From Thunnus maccoyii (taxonomy: Eukaryota; Chordata; Actinopteri; Scombriformes; Scombridae), in NCBI RefSeq assembly GCF_910596095.1, contig NC_056547.1:6096147-6160146 (forward strand): DNA of 64,000 nucleotides. Direction: 5' to 3'. The stretch's first letter is position 1, and each line of letters begins with the position of its first letter. The notes beneath the pieces are model-generated. The model searched no databases. It saw only the letters and a program-made list of their open reading frames with translations, and was not told where the DNA came from. Made by a program: the position numbers and the translations under genes. Shown piece by piece: positions 22,934-34,588 of the stretch.

Positions 22934-25900
22934 TCACAGTGAGTATTTCATCATGTCATCAACACTGTGCAGATACTGTTTGAAGGATCTCTCTGCTCCT
23001 TCTCCTGAAACTAGCTACAGTATACTGATATAATACTCTCATAAATACATTGAAAGTCTATCTTTGTTAAACAACTGTTTGTCTGATTTGGCAGAAATTC
23101 TCAGTCAAGAGATCCAGTATATTACAGGAAACAGCTGACACTGAGGTTTTAATGTAATAGTGATTAAACCTTTTACATTCTGGGCCAAACTCAAACATGT
23201 TGCACACAATATGAAATCAAATACCGTTAAATGACCACTCATAATTTCAGGTCCCTTTCTATTTGTTACTCTGTGTTTGGAGCTTTCCAGTAAAGATTTA
23301 GAGGAGAAGTGTGAACTCAAATAAAGATGCTGTGGCTTCAATATTTTATTCTATTTTGCACCATAAATGTTCATTAACAAAACTTGTTTTAATGAATATT
23401 GAGATGTGACATCACAGGACCCGTCAAAAAGTCACGGGATACATCAAACTAAAGTGTGAATTCATAGATCAGATTTATGAGTTTCAGGTCATCAGTGGAT
23501 GCAGTGAAGAATGATATCTGTGAAGATTGTCTGAGAGCTAATAGAAGCATTGATGTTGATGTAAATCCTCCACTGCAGGACTAACAACATCTGGAGAGAA
23601 CTGATGCTGCTGTCCAGCTGTTTCCTCAAACCTTTGGTGGAGATGAATCACTGCAGCAGCTACCAGACACCAAAGAGCCACAACGTTACTCCAGTGGGGC
23701 ATCTTTTGTCTTCAGATATCAATTTCATGTCAGTTAGTCATGTGATGTACTGTCTTTGATGATGATTAGCATTAAGTCAACTTATAGGAGACATGATGAT
23801 ACTCAGCACTTTAACCTCTGCTCTTAACATGAGTCAAACTTAAAACTTTAAATGTTCAACTACTCATGCTTTCACTAACAATTAGTTTGACAGTTGCATT
23901 TGAGAAACACTAATGGAGATTCTGCACTAGACCATGATTGAAAAAAACATTTTTAATGTTTTTGTTTCTCTGTTTGTTTCATTGTTATTGCTCACATAGT
24001 TTGAACACTGCATACCAACTTCTCCCACTTTAACCAAAGTATAAATATCTGTGAGTTATGTTTTAGTCTTCCAACACACATTGCTCCTCCACTCCAAGTA
24101 ACAGCTGTAACTCTTTTTAAACATAAATTTGTAAATGTTTCCACAATTTTACACAACATAAATACATTTCTGAATATTTAGATACTAGATATTTAGATGA
24201 TATTTAGATACTACCTTTCATTTGAACTCACATATTTAAGCAATAACACTTCTTAGAGCTTATATTTGTATCTTATAAATTTGCCATATTCAAATGTCCT
24301 GTATTAGACATACGGATGATAAATGTTAATTTGATTGTGAGGTATTTGTTAATTCTCGGCTTATTGGTGTTAGAAGATTAATGAGGGTTTTACCTGCAGT
24401 ACTGATGGATGTGTTTCATTTCATATCGCAAAAATGGAAGAATTGATTTGTCTACATGGCAGTATACATCTTCTCTAAGGTTATATGATCTGTTTTTGGC
24501 TAAATGTGTTCACTTCAGTTAAAGTTTGTCTCCACATCATCTACAGGTTGATAATTAATTATGAATTGTTGATAGATCATCTTTTCACTGGTGATTTGTA
24601 AAACATGATTTTTTGGAGGTCACAGCTCTCATATGTGTCACATACAGTAGGTGCAGAAAGGATATCCTGTCTGTACATAAGGTCAAATATTTTTTTATTT
24701 ATCTTTGTTCATTTGGTGAACTTCATTTTGTCCAGAGGGGCTACTACATTTTTTACTGTCATTTTTGTTCTCATTTGTTCTAATAGTATTTCTATTTACC
24801 TTCAATTAATAAATAAAATTCTCCTGAAAACCTGCTTAAGAGGTCTCCCTGTTACGTCATACCTGCATATACCTCAAATATTCAGATGTGTAGGCTTAAA
24901 GTGAGGCTCATCCCTGGCACCTGGAAAGCATGAATTTACTTTTTTTATCAGTTGTCAAAATATGTGAGGATAAAAGAAAAAGTTTACACTGCTATTACAA
25001 AAAAAACCCAAAACAAAACAAAGGCATGTACCACAAATTTTGATTTGTTCATGAAGGCTTACATTGAGTCTGAGGTTTAGAGTGTGTCTTTCCCTATATC
25101 ACCACTAGAGAGCAACATAACTCTAAAATGTGTCAGCCGTGAGGTCACCACAGAGAAACAGCTGCCAGAGCATTTCCACACCTCCAACATTACAAAGGGT
25201 TTCCTGACCCAGTACAGTTAAAGTGAAAATTAAAATTAAACTGTTGGTCTAAATAACTTTTACACAGTGTTACTGAAGATTTGAGCACTTGCAAATTATC
25301 ATCAGACGCATTTTTAAAAAATCTTTATTTTCAATACAACAACAGATCAACAGTAGGAGACAGTTATAAATTTATGGGCAGGCTAACAGATAGATTTATA
25401 TTGTATTATTTCTCTAATATCAGTGTCATTCATGTAATTCAGAAACTTTTAATGCATTTTTTTGCATCTATCAGAGGAAACAAACATCTCAGACAGTCTC
25501 GGACTTCACCACTTCCTTTTCAAGTCCCCACAGTCAGGTTAATGATATAAAGTGTAACTCATCACCTATTTGATGTCAAATGGAAATGGGAAATCATTCA
25601 TATTACAGAATGTGAAACACACATCAAATGTGCAAATGGATTTACTTAAAATATTACATAAATTTGAACCTTAAAGACATTCACCACAAAAATGTAAAAA
25701 TTACCTAATGTGAGATGGAGAACATGTCTTGACCAGACAAACTACTCCAAACACAGACAAACTGAAGGCTTTTCAATGGAGAAATAGAGGTGTCAAAACT
25801 TCCTCTGTCATGGCGAAATATCAAATCTCAACGGTGTGAGGATGAGAATTTTCTGCAGGGTGAGACATTTCTGTCTTGCTCACCCTTGTGTCATCAAAAT

Positions 25901-26030
25901 TACGCAAGTTTTGGGCCCATTCACTTTAATTTCAATAAATAAATTGAAAACTTTTGATGAGTTTCTGTATAAAAGAAATTAACTTCCTAATTTTCATCAA
26001 GTCTATTTTTAGAAAAGTAAAGACTTTTAA
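22934..26030. other. 3' flank of gene C
   Basis: About 3.1 kb of AT-rich sequence without a gene, paralogous to the flanks of gene B (17164-18660) and gene E (49412-54120). The open frames here are short and not conserved between the paralogous flanks. A conserved block near 25480-25560 (CACTTCCTTTTCAAGTCCCCACAGTCAGGTTAATGATATAAAG) also recurs near 53817-53870. Confidence 0.6.
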
Positions 26031-26033
26031 CCC

Positions 26034-28310
26034 ACATAACCTGGTCAAAGTTTGATTGAAATGTGTACTGTCAGGTGTGTAGAGACAATAAGTAACTGCA
26101 GCTGGACACAGAAAAATACTCATATATTTGAAGGGAGAGTGTGAGCGAACCGCTAGGGCCTTAATAAAGGAAAAACTGCAGTACAGAGCTACAAAATTTA
26201 GTTATGATTTTATTTTTCTACTGCACTTAATCACTTAACAGTCACCCACAATTATTGTAAAATAAAATAAATGATAATAACCCCAAAGTTCATACAAAGT
26301 TTGTATATAATGTACTGTAAGTATATAGACCTTGCTGCTACATTCAACTGTCACACCCATCCCCCACCTTTCTCCCTCCTTCTCCCTGTCAGATTGAGAG
26401 CAGGATTTCAGAGCAGTCTTCTAGTGGAAATATCTTCATAAATCCCGTGACTTTGGCCAAATCTCACATTAAAACTCACAGTGTAGTAGGAATTTTCGTC
26501 GTGAATCCATTGATACAGGTTTGAAAGTGGTCTGACTTATAGTTTAGACCTCAGACGCCTCAGTTTGGCACAAAGTCCATGCCCAGAGATTACCTCCCCA
26601 TCGGTTTACATTGTAAGGTGCACTGTGGCACTTCAATTTTCGGGGCTTATAATATCTAAACCGTTCGAGTTATTACAAAGTTTTTAATAGCTTTTGCTCA
26701 GCACAGTGTGATAAGTCATGTATTAAAGTTTGAAGCCGATACCATTAACGCCCTAGGAGGAGATAGCGTTTAGTCAAGGTCCAAAATTGGCACAAAGTCA
26801 TACTTTCATGGGTGTATTGCGGACTTCCTGTTGGATTTAGGTCAGGGGTGTCAGGATATGATTTGTAGATCTTGTTGAGACAAATAATTGAGTTTCGGTT
26901 CGATCTCTCTACGACATTCCTACAGGCCGTGGCGGCCATTTTAGATACATAGGTGGCACTATAGAGCATATTTTGGCACTTATGGGGGATAATTTTTACA
27001 TTTTATCAAATCTTTCTCCAGACCTGATTTGCGTGCCAAATTTGGTGAGTTTTTGAACATGTTTAGGGGGTCAAATTAATGGTTGAAGTGGCGGAATAAT
27101 AAAGAAGAAAGAAAGGGCTCAGGCCCTAATTAAAGCTGCAAGCAGTGTTGGTTGGGACCTTGCACTCTGGCCCGTCAGGATCAGATCATTTTGCTTTTTA
27201 AAAATGAGGGATATTTCTTACAAGTGTGGTGTGCTTTTATTTTGAAAGTTTGATTGAAATGTGTACTGTCAGGTGTAAAGAGACAATAAAGAACTGCAGC
27301 TGGACACAAAAAAATACTCATATATTTGAATAGAGAGTGTGAACTAACCTACTCGTTTTTGAACATTTACTCGAGACTTTGACCTACAAATCTTGAATTT
27401 ACATGTGTTTTCTATCTTTTACTGTTTTTGAGATATTAGTGTGTGAGTTGTAAAGTCTTTTTTTGCTCCTCCTGTGATTTTATAATGAGTGTGTATTGCA
27501 GAATGTTTCACAGCACTGAGGGAGTGACTTCACCGGCAGCAGTTGGAGAGCAGGATTTTAGAGTACGCTTTTTCTGAAATATCTTTATAAATCCCATGAC
27601 TTTGGCCAAATCTTACATTTAAAAATCATATTTTTGTAGGAAATTTTGTTGCAAATCCATTGATACAGGTTTGAAAGTGGTTAGACTTATAGTTTAGACA
27701 TCAGAAGTCTTTGTTTGACACAAAGTCTGTGCCCATAGATTGCCTCTTCATTACTTTACATTGTAAGGGTGATGTGGCACTGCAACTTTCAGGGCTTATA
27801 AAATCCAAACCGTTCGAGTTATTACAAAGTTTTGAACGGTTTTTTTCAGCACAGTATCATAAGTCACCTATTAAAGTTTGAAGCCGATACCATTAATGCC
27901 CTGGGAGGAGATAGCGTTTGTTTGAGGGCCAAAATTTGGGCAAAGTCTTATTTTGAAAGGCTAATTGCGGACTTCCTGTTGGATTTAGGTCAGGGGTGTC
28001 TGCATATGATTTGTAGGTCTTGATGAGATGAATAATTGAGTTTTGATTTGATCTCTCTACGACATTCCTACGGGCCATGGCGGCCATTTTAGTTACATAG
28101 GTGGCGCTAGTGAGCACATTTTGGCACTTTAGGGGTTAATTTTTACATTTTATCAAATCTTTCACCAGACCTAATGTGCGTGCCAAATTTGGTGAGTTTT
28201 TGAGCATGTTTAAGGGGTCAAATTTAGGATTTAAGTGGCGTAATAATAAAGAAAGAAGCAAACAAACACACGAAAAACAATAGGGTCCTCGCCTCACCTC
28301 GACTATTTTA
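26034..28310. repeat. Two tandem copies of an interspersed repeat (about 1.1-1.2 kb each)
   Basis: Copy 1 (about 26034-27130) and copy 2 (about 27235-28310) share the start GTTTGATTGAAATGTGTACTGTCAGG, the middle AAATCCCRTGACTTTGGCC and GAAGCCGATACCATTAA, and the end GACTTCCTGTTGGATTTAGGTC...GGCGGCCATTTTAG...GTGGCG.AATAATAAAGAA. The phrase AATTAAAGCTGCAAGCAG between them is typical of a very abundant teleost repeat. Two minus-strand open frames (26745-26969 and 27893-28117) are mirror images of this repeat, not genes. Family not named; no transposase or reverse transcriptase seen. Confidence 0.65.
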
Positions 28311-28363
28311 CAGTAGCCCTCTGCCTTTTGGGTCCCTAATTATTCATGGTCAGTAGTCTAGAG

Positions 28364-28670
28364 CAGTAGTTCCCAACCTTTTTGGCTTTTGACCCCCAAA
28401 AAGCAGTGTGTTGTTGCTATGTTTTCAAAAAAGAATTATTTGTCAGCACAATGATTTCCCTCCTAAATGGATTCATATAAATTCATTTAAATGAGACACA
28501 AAGAGGTACAACAACTCATAAAAAAGCAAAGATTATAGAAAAGTAAAAAAAAAAATTGCGTGTCAGAACTTTGTTTTTTCTTCTTTCCTCTCCCATTAAT
28601 CATCTCACGACCCCTCAGATTTATCTTGTGACCCTTTTGAGGCACCTGACCCCTAGGTTGGGAACCACTG
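28364..28670. mobile_element. hAT-type MITE (307 bp) with 8-bp target duplication
   Basis: Ends are CAGTAGTTCCCAACC and GGTTGGGAACCACTG, imperfect inverted repeats of the hAT (Charlie-like) kind. Flanking 8-mers GTCTAGAG (28356-28363) and GGCTAGAG (28671-28678) differ at one base. The second copy at 41877-42151 has the same right flank (GGCTAGAGGGTA.AGCCCTGAAAGTAC), so the two are one insertion copied by segmental duplication rather than two insertions. Confidence 0.8.
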
Positions 28671-28678
28671 GGCTAGAG

Positions 28679-29132
28679 GGTAGAGCCCTGAAAGTACAGC
28701 ATTAATGGTAAGCACTAAGCACTATTATGTAATATTATTTCACATTATCTAACATTAACTGAATGTAGAAGATTCTGAACTTCGTTCATTAAAACTCTGG
28801 AGGAAGGATGACACCTGAACGCCCTTTCTAATTGCGTATTTTAATTACTCTGTAATGTAAACTTATGCTATTTCTGCTCATTTTGGCATATTAGCAACCC
28901 AGAGAGATCTGTAGATGATCTATCAAACAGAAATCTAATCTATGGGGAAGAAGGAGAGAGTAAATTAAAAACAGATGCATGTTTAGCAGGTTGCTTGTTA
29001 CCAAGGAAAGAGATGTAACTGAGATGAAAACAAAAATAAAAAGGCCATGAAGTACAGTGAACAAAAGCTTTTGTTTGTTTTTGTGGATTCACAACATGTA
29101 AAATATAACAACACAAATACACAAAACAATAC
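28679..29132. other. Spacer paralogous to 42152-42550
   Basis: No gene. The segment (for example CAGAGAGATCTGTAGATGATCTATCA) matches the region upstream of gene E at 42450-42500. It shows that the flanks ahead of D and E come from a common ancestor block. Confidence 0.55.
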
Positions 29133-29140
29133 TAATGCAG

Positions 29141-29974
29141 TAGGTATGTGCAGAGGGCCCAGTATTTGTATTTGTATCTGTATTTGTCGAGGCAGTAAAA
29201 TTATTTGTATTTGTATTTGTATTACAAATACAAATACAAATACAAATAATTTTACCTAAAAAATAAAATTGGAAAGAGTCTTAAAAATCCTGTTTTTGTT
29301 TTTATTTTGTTTTTAATTTCAGAAAATTAAAGTATTACAATTAGTGTTCATGAATAAACTACCTTACAAAGGCGGTCCCCACACCAGGTCTCGAACTGGA
29401 GTCTCCCAGATCATAGACAACTGTTCTGACTACTGAGCTAAAACTTTACTCACCGCCTAATTTCAGACAGACCTCTACCTATTTATACACCCATAACACA
29501 GAGACAGCATTTCATGTAAGAAGTAAAAAAGAACTTCAAAGGCGATTATTGCTTTGCACTTTTCATTTATTTCCTATTTTTTACAGCCTAAGTTTGTGGA
29601 AAGGAGACAGGGAACAGCAGGTTATGGAGAGTCCTTTGAGAGCACTACATGTGTGTCAGTAGCTCAGCTTTATCTCTGGGGAACAACCTCAACTACAGGA
29701 GTGATGTCCAAATTGGGAAATGTGCACCATGTAGCAGGTGGATGTGACTCCCTTTGTTGAAACCTACTGACAGACGTAACAGCAGAGCAGAGGAGAGAGA
29801 CTGACATAGTGATGTGACCAACCTGCACACTGATATTTGATATGTTTTTTTTTTTCTTCCCAAATACAAATAATTTTTAAAATAGCCTATTTGTATGAAA
29901 CAAATATTCATTAAAAAAAAACCCCACTATTTGTGCTTTGCAGAATAATGTATTTGTATTCGGGCACACCCTTA
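29141..29974. mobile_element. hAT-type element, 834 bp, with perfect 8-bp target duplication
   Basis: The left end TAGGTATGTGC and the right end GCACACCCTTA (reverse complement TAAGGGTGTGC) form short inverted repeats, flanked on both sides by TAATGCAG (29133-29140 and 29975-29982). The paralogous locus near 42541-42553 (ATTTATGCAGTAGGATGAGG) lacks the insertion. Internal (TATTTG)n arms form a long inverted repeat at about 29191-29251 (ATTATTTGTATTTG... / ...CAAATACAAATAAT). No transposase is visible. It also contains a tRNA-like segment. Confidence 0.8.
29371..29457 (-). other. tRNA-like segment inside the 29141-29974 element
   Basis: On the minus strand it begins GGCGGTG and ends ACCGCC, giving a 6-bp acceptor-like stem, with TAGCTCAGTAGTCAGAACA (A-box-like) and AGTTCGAGACC (B-box-like). 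The distance between the acceptor stem and the A box is about 10 nt too long and the T arm pairs poorly. It is a tRNA-derived sequence, not a credible functional tRNA gene. A best-guess anticodon loop would carry CUA, which I do not trust. Confidence 0.4.
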
Positions 29975-30120
29975 TAATGCAGTAGATTGAGGCCTCTCAA
30001 CAGAAATTTGTGTTCAGGTTGAAAATCTAAATGGATCTTAAGTCATTGTTTGTGCATCTATGTCACATCCTGATCACTATATATTGACCCTGTGTACTGT
30101 ATTGCATGTACTGTATTACA

Positions 30121-32262
30121 CTAACAAATTTCCCTGCAAAATTAAAAATAAATATTGTAATGATCTACCTGCAGCTGTAGTCGCCAGCATTTTTACTGTT
30201 TTGTGTCACTGCTGTAATTTACTTTAACAGTTAATTGCTGTAAAAAATATTACAGTATTCTGCAGCAGAACGTGAGGTTTACAGTTTGATACTGTAGCTA
30301 GACCTGCAGTAATATACTGTATTTTTACAGTGTTTCTAGTGTAATCTACATGAACAGTTTCTTACTGTAAATGTTACAGTAAACAACTGAAAAGTTTTCT
30401 TCTTATTCATATTAATAAAAACAACTATAAATTGCAGACATATACTGTAAATAACAATGTGTCTTCAGTCTTAATGGTCCAGTAATGAGATCAGCTCAGT
30501 TTTACATTTAAAAATGCACAACCCTTGAAATTTAGTACAGAAGAGGATAAGGCAAGTGACAGCTTTATGGAACTGAACATTTATTCAGAAGCTTTAACAT
30601 ATGCCAAGTATATTCAAGTATGTTTGAAAAAATTATTTTTATGGTTCATGCCCCTCCAAAGGGGGTCAATGTAAATCTGTTAACTATAATATCCTGAGCT
30701 GCCAGCAAAACTTGGTGATGAGTCTAAACAGCAACTGCTTTGCAAACTACTGTTTAACAAATATAAAAGCACAAATAAACAGATTGCAGGATAACACAGT
30801 TTGTAATGTGTTCAAATGTCCTGTGTTATAATTGGCAGAAGGTCGACATCCAGGCTTCCAGGCTCACTGAGTGAGAAAGAAAAAAGAATGAAATCAAGCA
30901 CAGAGTGAGAGAAAGAGAAGTGAAACAATTGCATGGCAGAGAGAAATATTTTACACAAGATGGAAACCTAACTTCCCTTTATGAAGTGACATCAAGTTCT
31001 TCAGAAGAGTGATGACAAGGATTCACTGTGAGCTTGTTTGTCCTCTTAGGAATTACTTTCCCCGGCTGGCATCTGTTCCCCTCTCAGGGTTAATCACATT
31101 GAACAACATATAACAAATCACCTATTATGTCCCAGGTTTTAGTACACCTTGGCAACAAACTACAGTATATTTGCAGCAACCTAGCTACAGCTTAGAAACA
31201 CACTTCAGTTGAGCTAAGATAACCGATACAACCATACTGTAACAAATTTTCCTGTAAAATTACAATAAAGTACTGGCAGCTGTAGTTGCCAGCATTTTAC
31301 TGTTTTTTTACAGTGTCACTACCATAATTTACTTAAACAGTTAATTGCTGTAAAAATTATTACAGTATTCTGCAGTAGAATGTGAGGTTTATAGTTTGAT
31401 ACTTTAGCTAGATCTGCAGGAATATACTGTATTTTTACAGAGTTGTTAGAGTAATCTACATGAACAGTTTCTTATTGTAAATGTAAACAACTGAAAAGTT
31501 TTCTTCTTATTCATATTAATAAAAACAGCTATAAATTTGCAGACATATACTGTAAATAACAATGTGTCTTCAATCTTAATTGTCTAGTAATGAGATCAGC
31601 TCAGTTTTACATTTAAAAATGCGTAACCCATGAAATTTAGCACAGAAGAGGATGAGACAAGAAGCAGCTCTATGGAACTGAACATTTATTCAGAAGCTTT
31701 CAAATATGTCAAGTATATTTAAGTATGTTTTAAAAAAATAATTCTTATGGTTCATGCCCTTCCAAAGGGGGTCAATGTAAATCTGTTAATTATAATATCC
31801 TGAGCTGCCAGCAAAACTTAGTCATGAGTCTAAACAGTCGCTGCTTAGCAAACTACTGTTTAAAAAATATAAAAGCACAAATAAACAGATTGCAGGATAA
31901 CACAGTTTGTAATGCATTCAAATGTCCTGTGTTATAATTGGCAGAAGGTAGACATCCAGGCTACCAGGTTCACAGCTCACTGAGTGAGAAAGAAAGAAGA
32001 ATGAAATCAAGCACAGAGTGTGTGAGAGAGAAGAGAACAATTGAATGTCAGAAAGAAACATTTTACACAAGAAGGAAACCTAACTTCTCTTTATGAAGTG
32101 ACATCAAGTGCTTCAGAAGAGTGGTGACAAGGATTCACTGTGAGCTTGCTTCTTAGAAATTACTTTCCCCAGCTTGGCAACAAACTATAGTATATTTGCA
32201 GCAACCTAACTACAGCTTAGAAACACACTTGGGTTGAGCTAAGACAACCAATATGACCACTG
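30121..32262. repeat. Tandem duplication of a 1.1 kb unit rich in TTACAGTA-type motifs
   Basis: Unit 1 (about 30121-31238) and unit 2 (about 31239-32262) run in the same direction: AACAAATT(T/C)CCTG, CAGCTGTAGT.GCCAGCATTTT, GCTGTAAAAA.TATTACAGTATTCTGCAG, down to GCAACCTA.CTACAGCTTAGAAACACACTT. Unit 2 lacks about 90 bp of unit 1 near its end. The TTACAGTAT / ATACTGTAA blocks inside each unit are typical of a palindromic teleost MITE. No coding sequence. Confidence 0.75.
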
Positions 32263-32905
32263 TCTTTTGGGGCTCAGCTGCAAACAGCTGCAACTGCAGC
32301 AAGCAGCAGTGAAAATAATGTTTAAATACTAGTAATTCAAACTTCCAACTGAAGAGCACTACCTGAACCAGTCCCACAGATTGTAAAGATAATATTAAAA
32401 ATAAGAATTTTGGCAAACTGCACCTGGACACATTATTAGCTCCTCAGGTGAGGAATTGCATCATGTCTGATGTCTCAGATTCTTTGTGTTATGACACGGT
32501 GTGTTTTGGACTTTAGCAGCAGACAAGCACAGACAAAGAGCTTTATTGGAAGCAGGCAGGAAAAGGTAACAGAGATTCAAATTATAAAGTTCACACAGGA
32601 GCAGAAAATGTTTAAATTCCCTTTTAGTTTGAATTCTTAAACCCTTGTTAACACATGAGGAGTCATTCACTAGATTTTGTATATGATTCCTTCTTAAACT
32701 GCCTCATTGTATGAATTGTGCTATACTGTATATTTTAGATACACTTGTGTGTCTTGCTTAATCTGCTGGTGAATTTTCTTTGAGCTGTTGTTACAGTTTC
32801 TTAATTGTATCACTGTAATTAATGTTTGCTGATTTTAGGATCAATTTTATTCTCAACATTAAACAGCTGCTCATGTTACTACAGTCAGATATTGAATTGA
32901 CTCCT
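32263..32905. other. Spacer and upstream flank of gene D
   Basis: From about 32695 it is paralogous to positions 1-250 upstream of gene A. Compared with A, about 78 bp (A positions roughly 158-235) are missing just ahead of the X-like box. Nothing else recognised. Confidence 0.55.
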
Positions 32906-32947
32906 CCTGGTAACACATGATGCACAGCTCTTTATAATTTCTATTGG
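32906..32947 (+). promoter_or_regulatory. X-box/Y-box-like promoter module of gene D
   Basis: CCTGGTAACACATGATGCA at 32906-32924, identical to gene A, and ATTGG at 32943-32947 after 18 bp. The start codon follows 80 bp downstream. Confidence 0.6.
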
Positions 32948-33027
32948 TTACTCCATTTGACTGTACACACTCTTGACAGTCTTTCCTCCATCCTCAACTG
33001 TTTTTCTAACATCTGTATCAAAGCAAG

Positions 33028-34533
33028 ATGAAGGATTTCGTGTTGTTGCTTCTCTTTTACCATGTTGTATCTCCAGGTAACGGAATAATCTTTTTTAAAC
33101 AGTTGTGTAACTTCTATTTCAACATTCATATTTCTGTATCTATTTCTAATAACATAACATTTACTGCACAGCTTAACATACCTCAGATTTTAACATGTCT
33201 ATTCACTGCCAGTCCTTATTGGTTTTTATTGTCCTGTGCAACAGTGCTGTAATCAATAGATATTGCAATACTGTAGCAACAAGAGCTACATAAATAAACA
33301 ATTATTATTATTATTATTATTATGACTTCTAACACACAGTCTACTGCCAGAAACTGCATTTACTGACAAATAATTGTAAATAAAAGAATTGCAAGCTTTA
33401 ACAATTACATTGCCAGTCACTTGGAGTAATCTGCAACGCCACATAAAGATCAAAATACTTCAGAACCATCCACAAAATCCTTCCCATACCTGCTCTACCT
33501 AATCCTGATTCTGTTTGTTTTTCTGTTGTGTTTGTATGTGTCTTTCAAACAGAACATTGCTGTGAAAGAGCATTTATGCTAACTCAACCCACTCTAATTA
33601 TGTATCTATTAATGTATAAATAGAGGTTTAAAAAATAAATACAATAATCTTCATTATTCTTTGGACTGAACAGAAATTTAAAGTCTGTTGTGCTCATAGA
33701 ATCATATATGAAAAATATTCATGAAAAATTGTTATTTAAAACTTTGTTTGTCCTACAGTGAAACACTCCGTGACATATTTGCTGACTGAATCACCTGGAC
33801 TCCAAACCTTCCCAGAGTTTGTGGCTGTTGCTGTGGTTGATGAAGTTCAGGCGGGTTGCTGTGACAGCAACAGCAAGAGAGCAGAACCCAAACAGGACTG
33901 GGCAAAAAAATTAATCAAAGATCATCCTCAGCAGTTGGAGTTTTACACTCAGATCTGTGTGTCTCTCTATGTAACTCTAAAAACTGACCTTGTCACTTTG
34001 GAGCAGTACTTAAACCAAACTGGAGGTATATTTCTTTCTTTCTTTTTTTTTTTTACTTCTTAATGTTTTTTGTGTGTTTAATTAATGTTTCTTTATTGTT
34101 TTGTGCAGCTTGGTGAACAACAGTTCACTTGAATACACTAGTAGAATACATGTTAAGCAACTCTATACATCATAATGACAATATAGATAATTTCTCTCAC
34201 CCCATCTGCAAAACCATCCCCACCACCCCAACTGAAGGGCAAGAAATACTATATTATACTATTAATATTATATGCATTTGACATATACAACATAACATAA
34301 TATACAGACATCTAGAGGGGTATCTACACCCAAATCTATCTATAAATAAATGCACAGACATTCAAAGTTACTTTTTGCATGTGCACATACACACCAGAAA
34401 ACTCATATACAAGCTCAAGTCCACAACATCTATTGAAGCATGTGTGCTTTCCTACTAGAAGGTCTTGGAATGAGGTAACAACACTGATGTTTGTCTAAAA
34501 GTATGAAGTATCAGAACATAAGTGTATCTACAT

Positions 34534-34588
<55 letters not shown>

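Noticed and set aside
26745..28117. Two similar minus-strand 74-aa open frames (MLYSATYVSKMAA..., MLTSATYVTKMAA...)
   Set aside because: They are the same stretch of two copies of a non-coding interspersed repeat; similarity reflects DNA repeat identity, not a gene pair.
29371..29457. Functional suppressor-type tRNA
   Set aside because: Acceptor stem looks good but the D-arm spacing and T arm do not; kept only as a tRNA-like segment.
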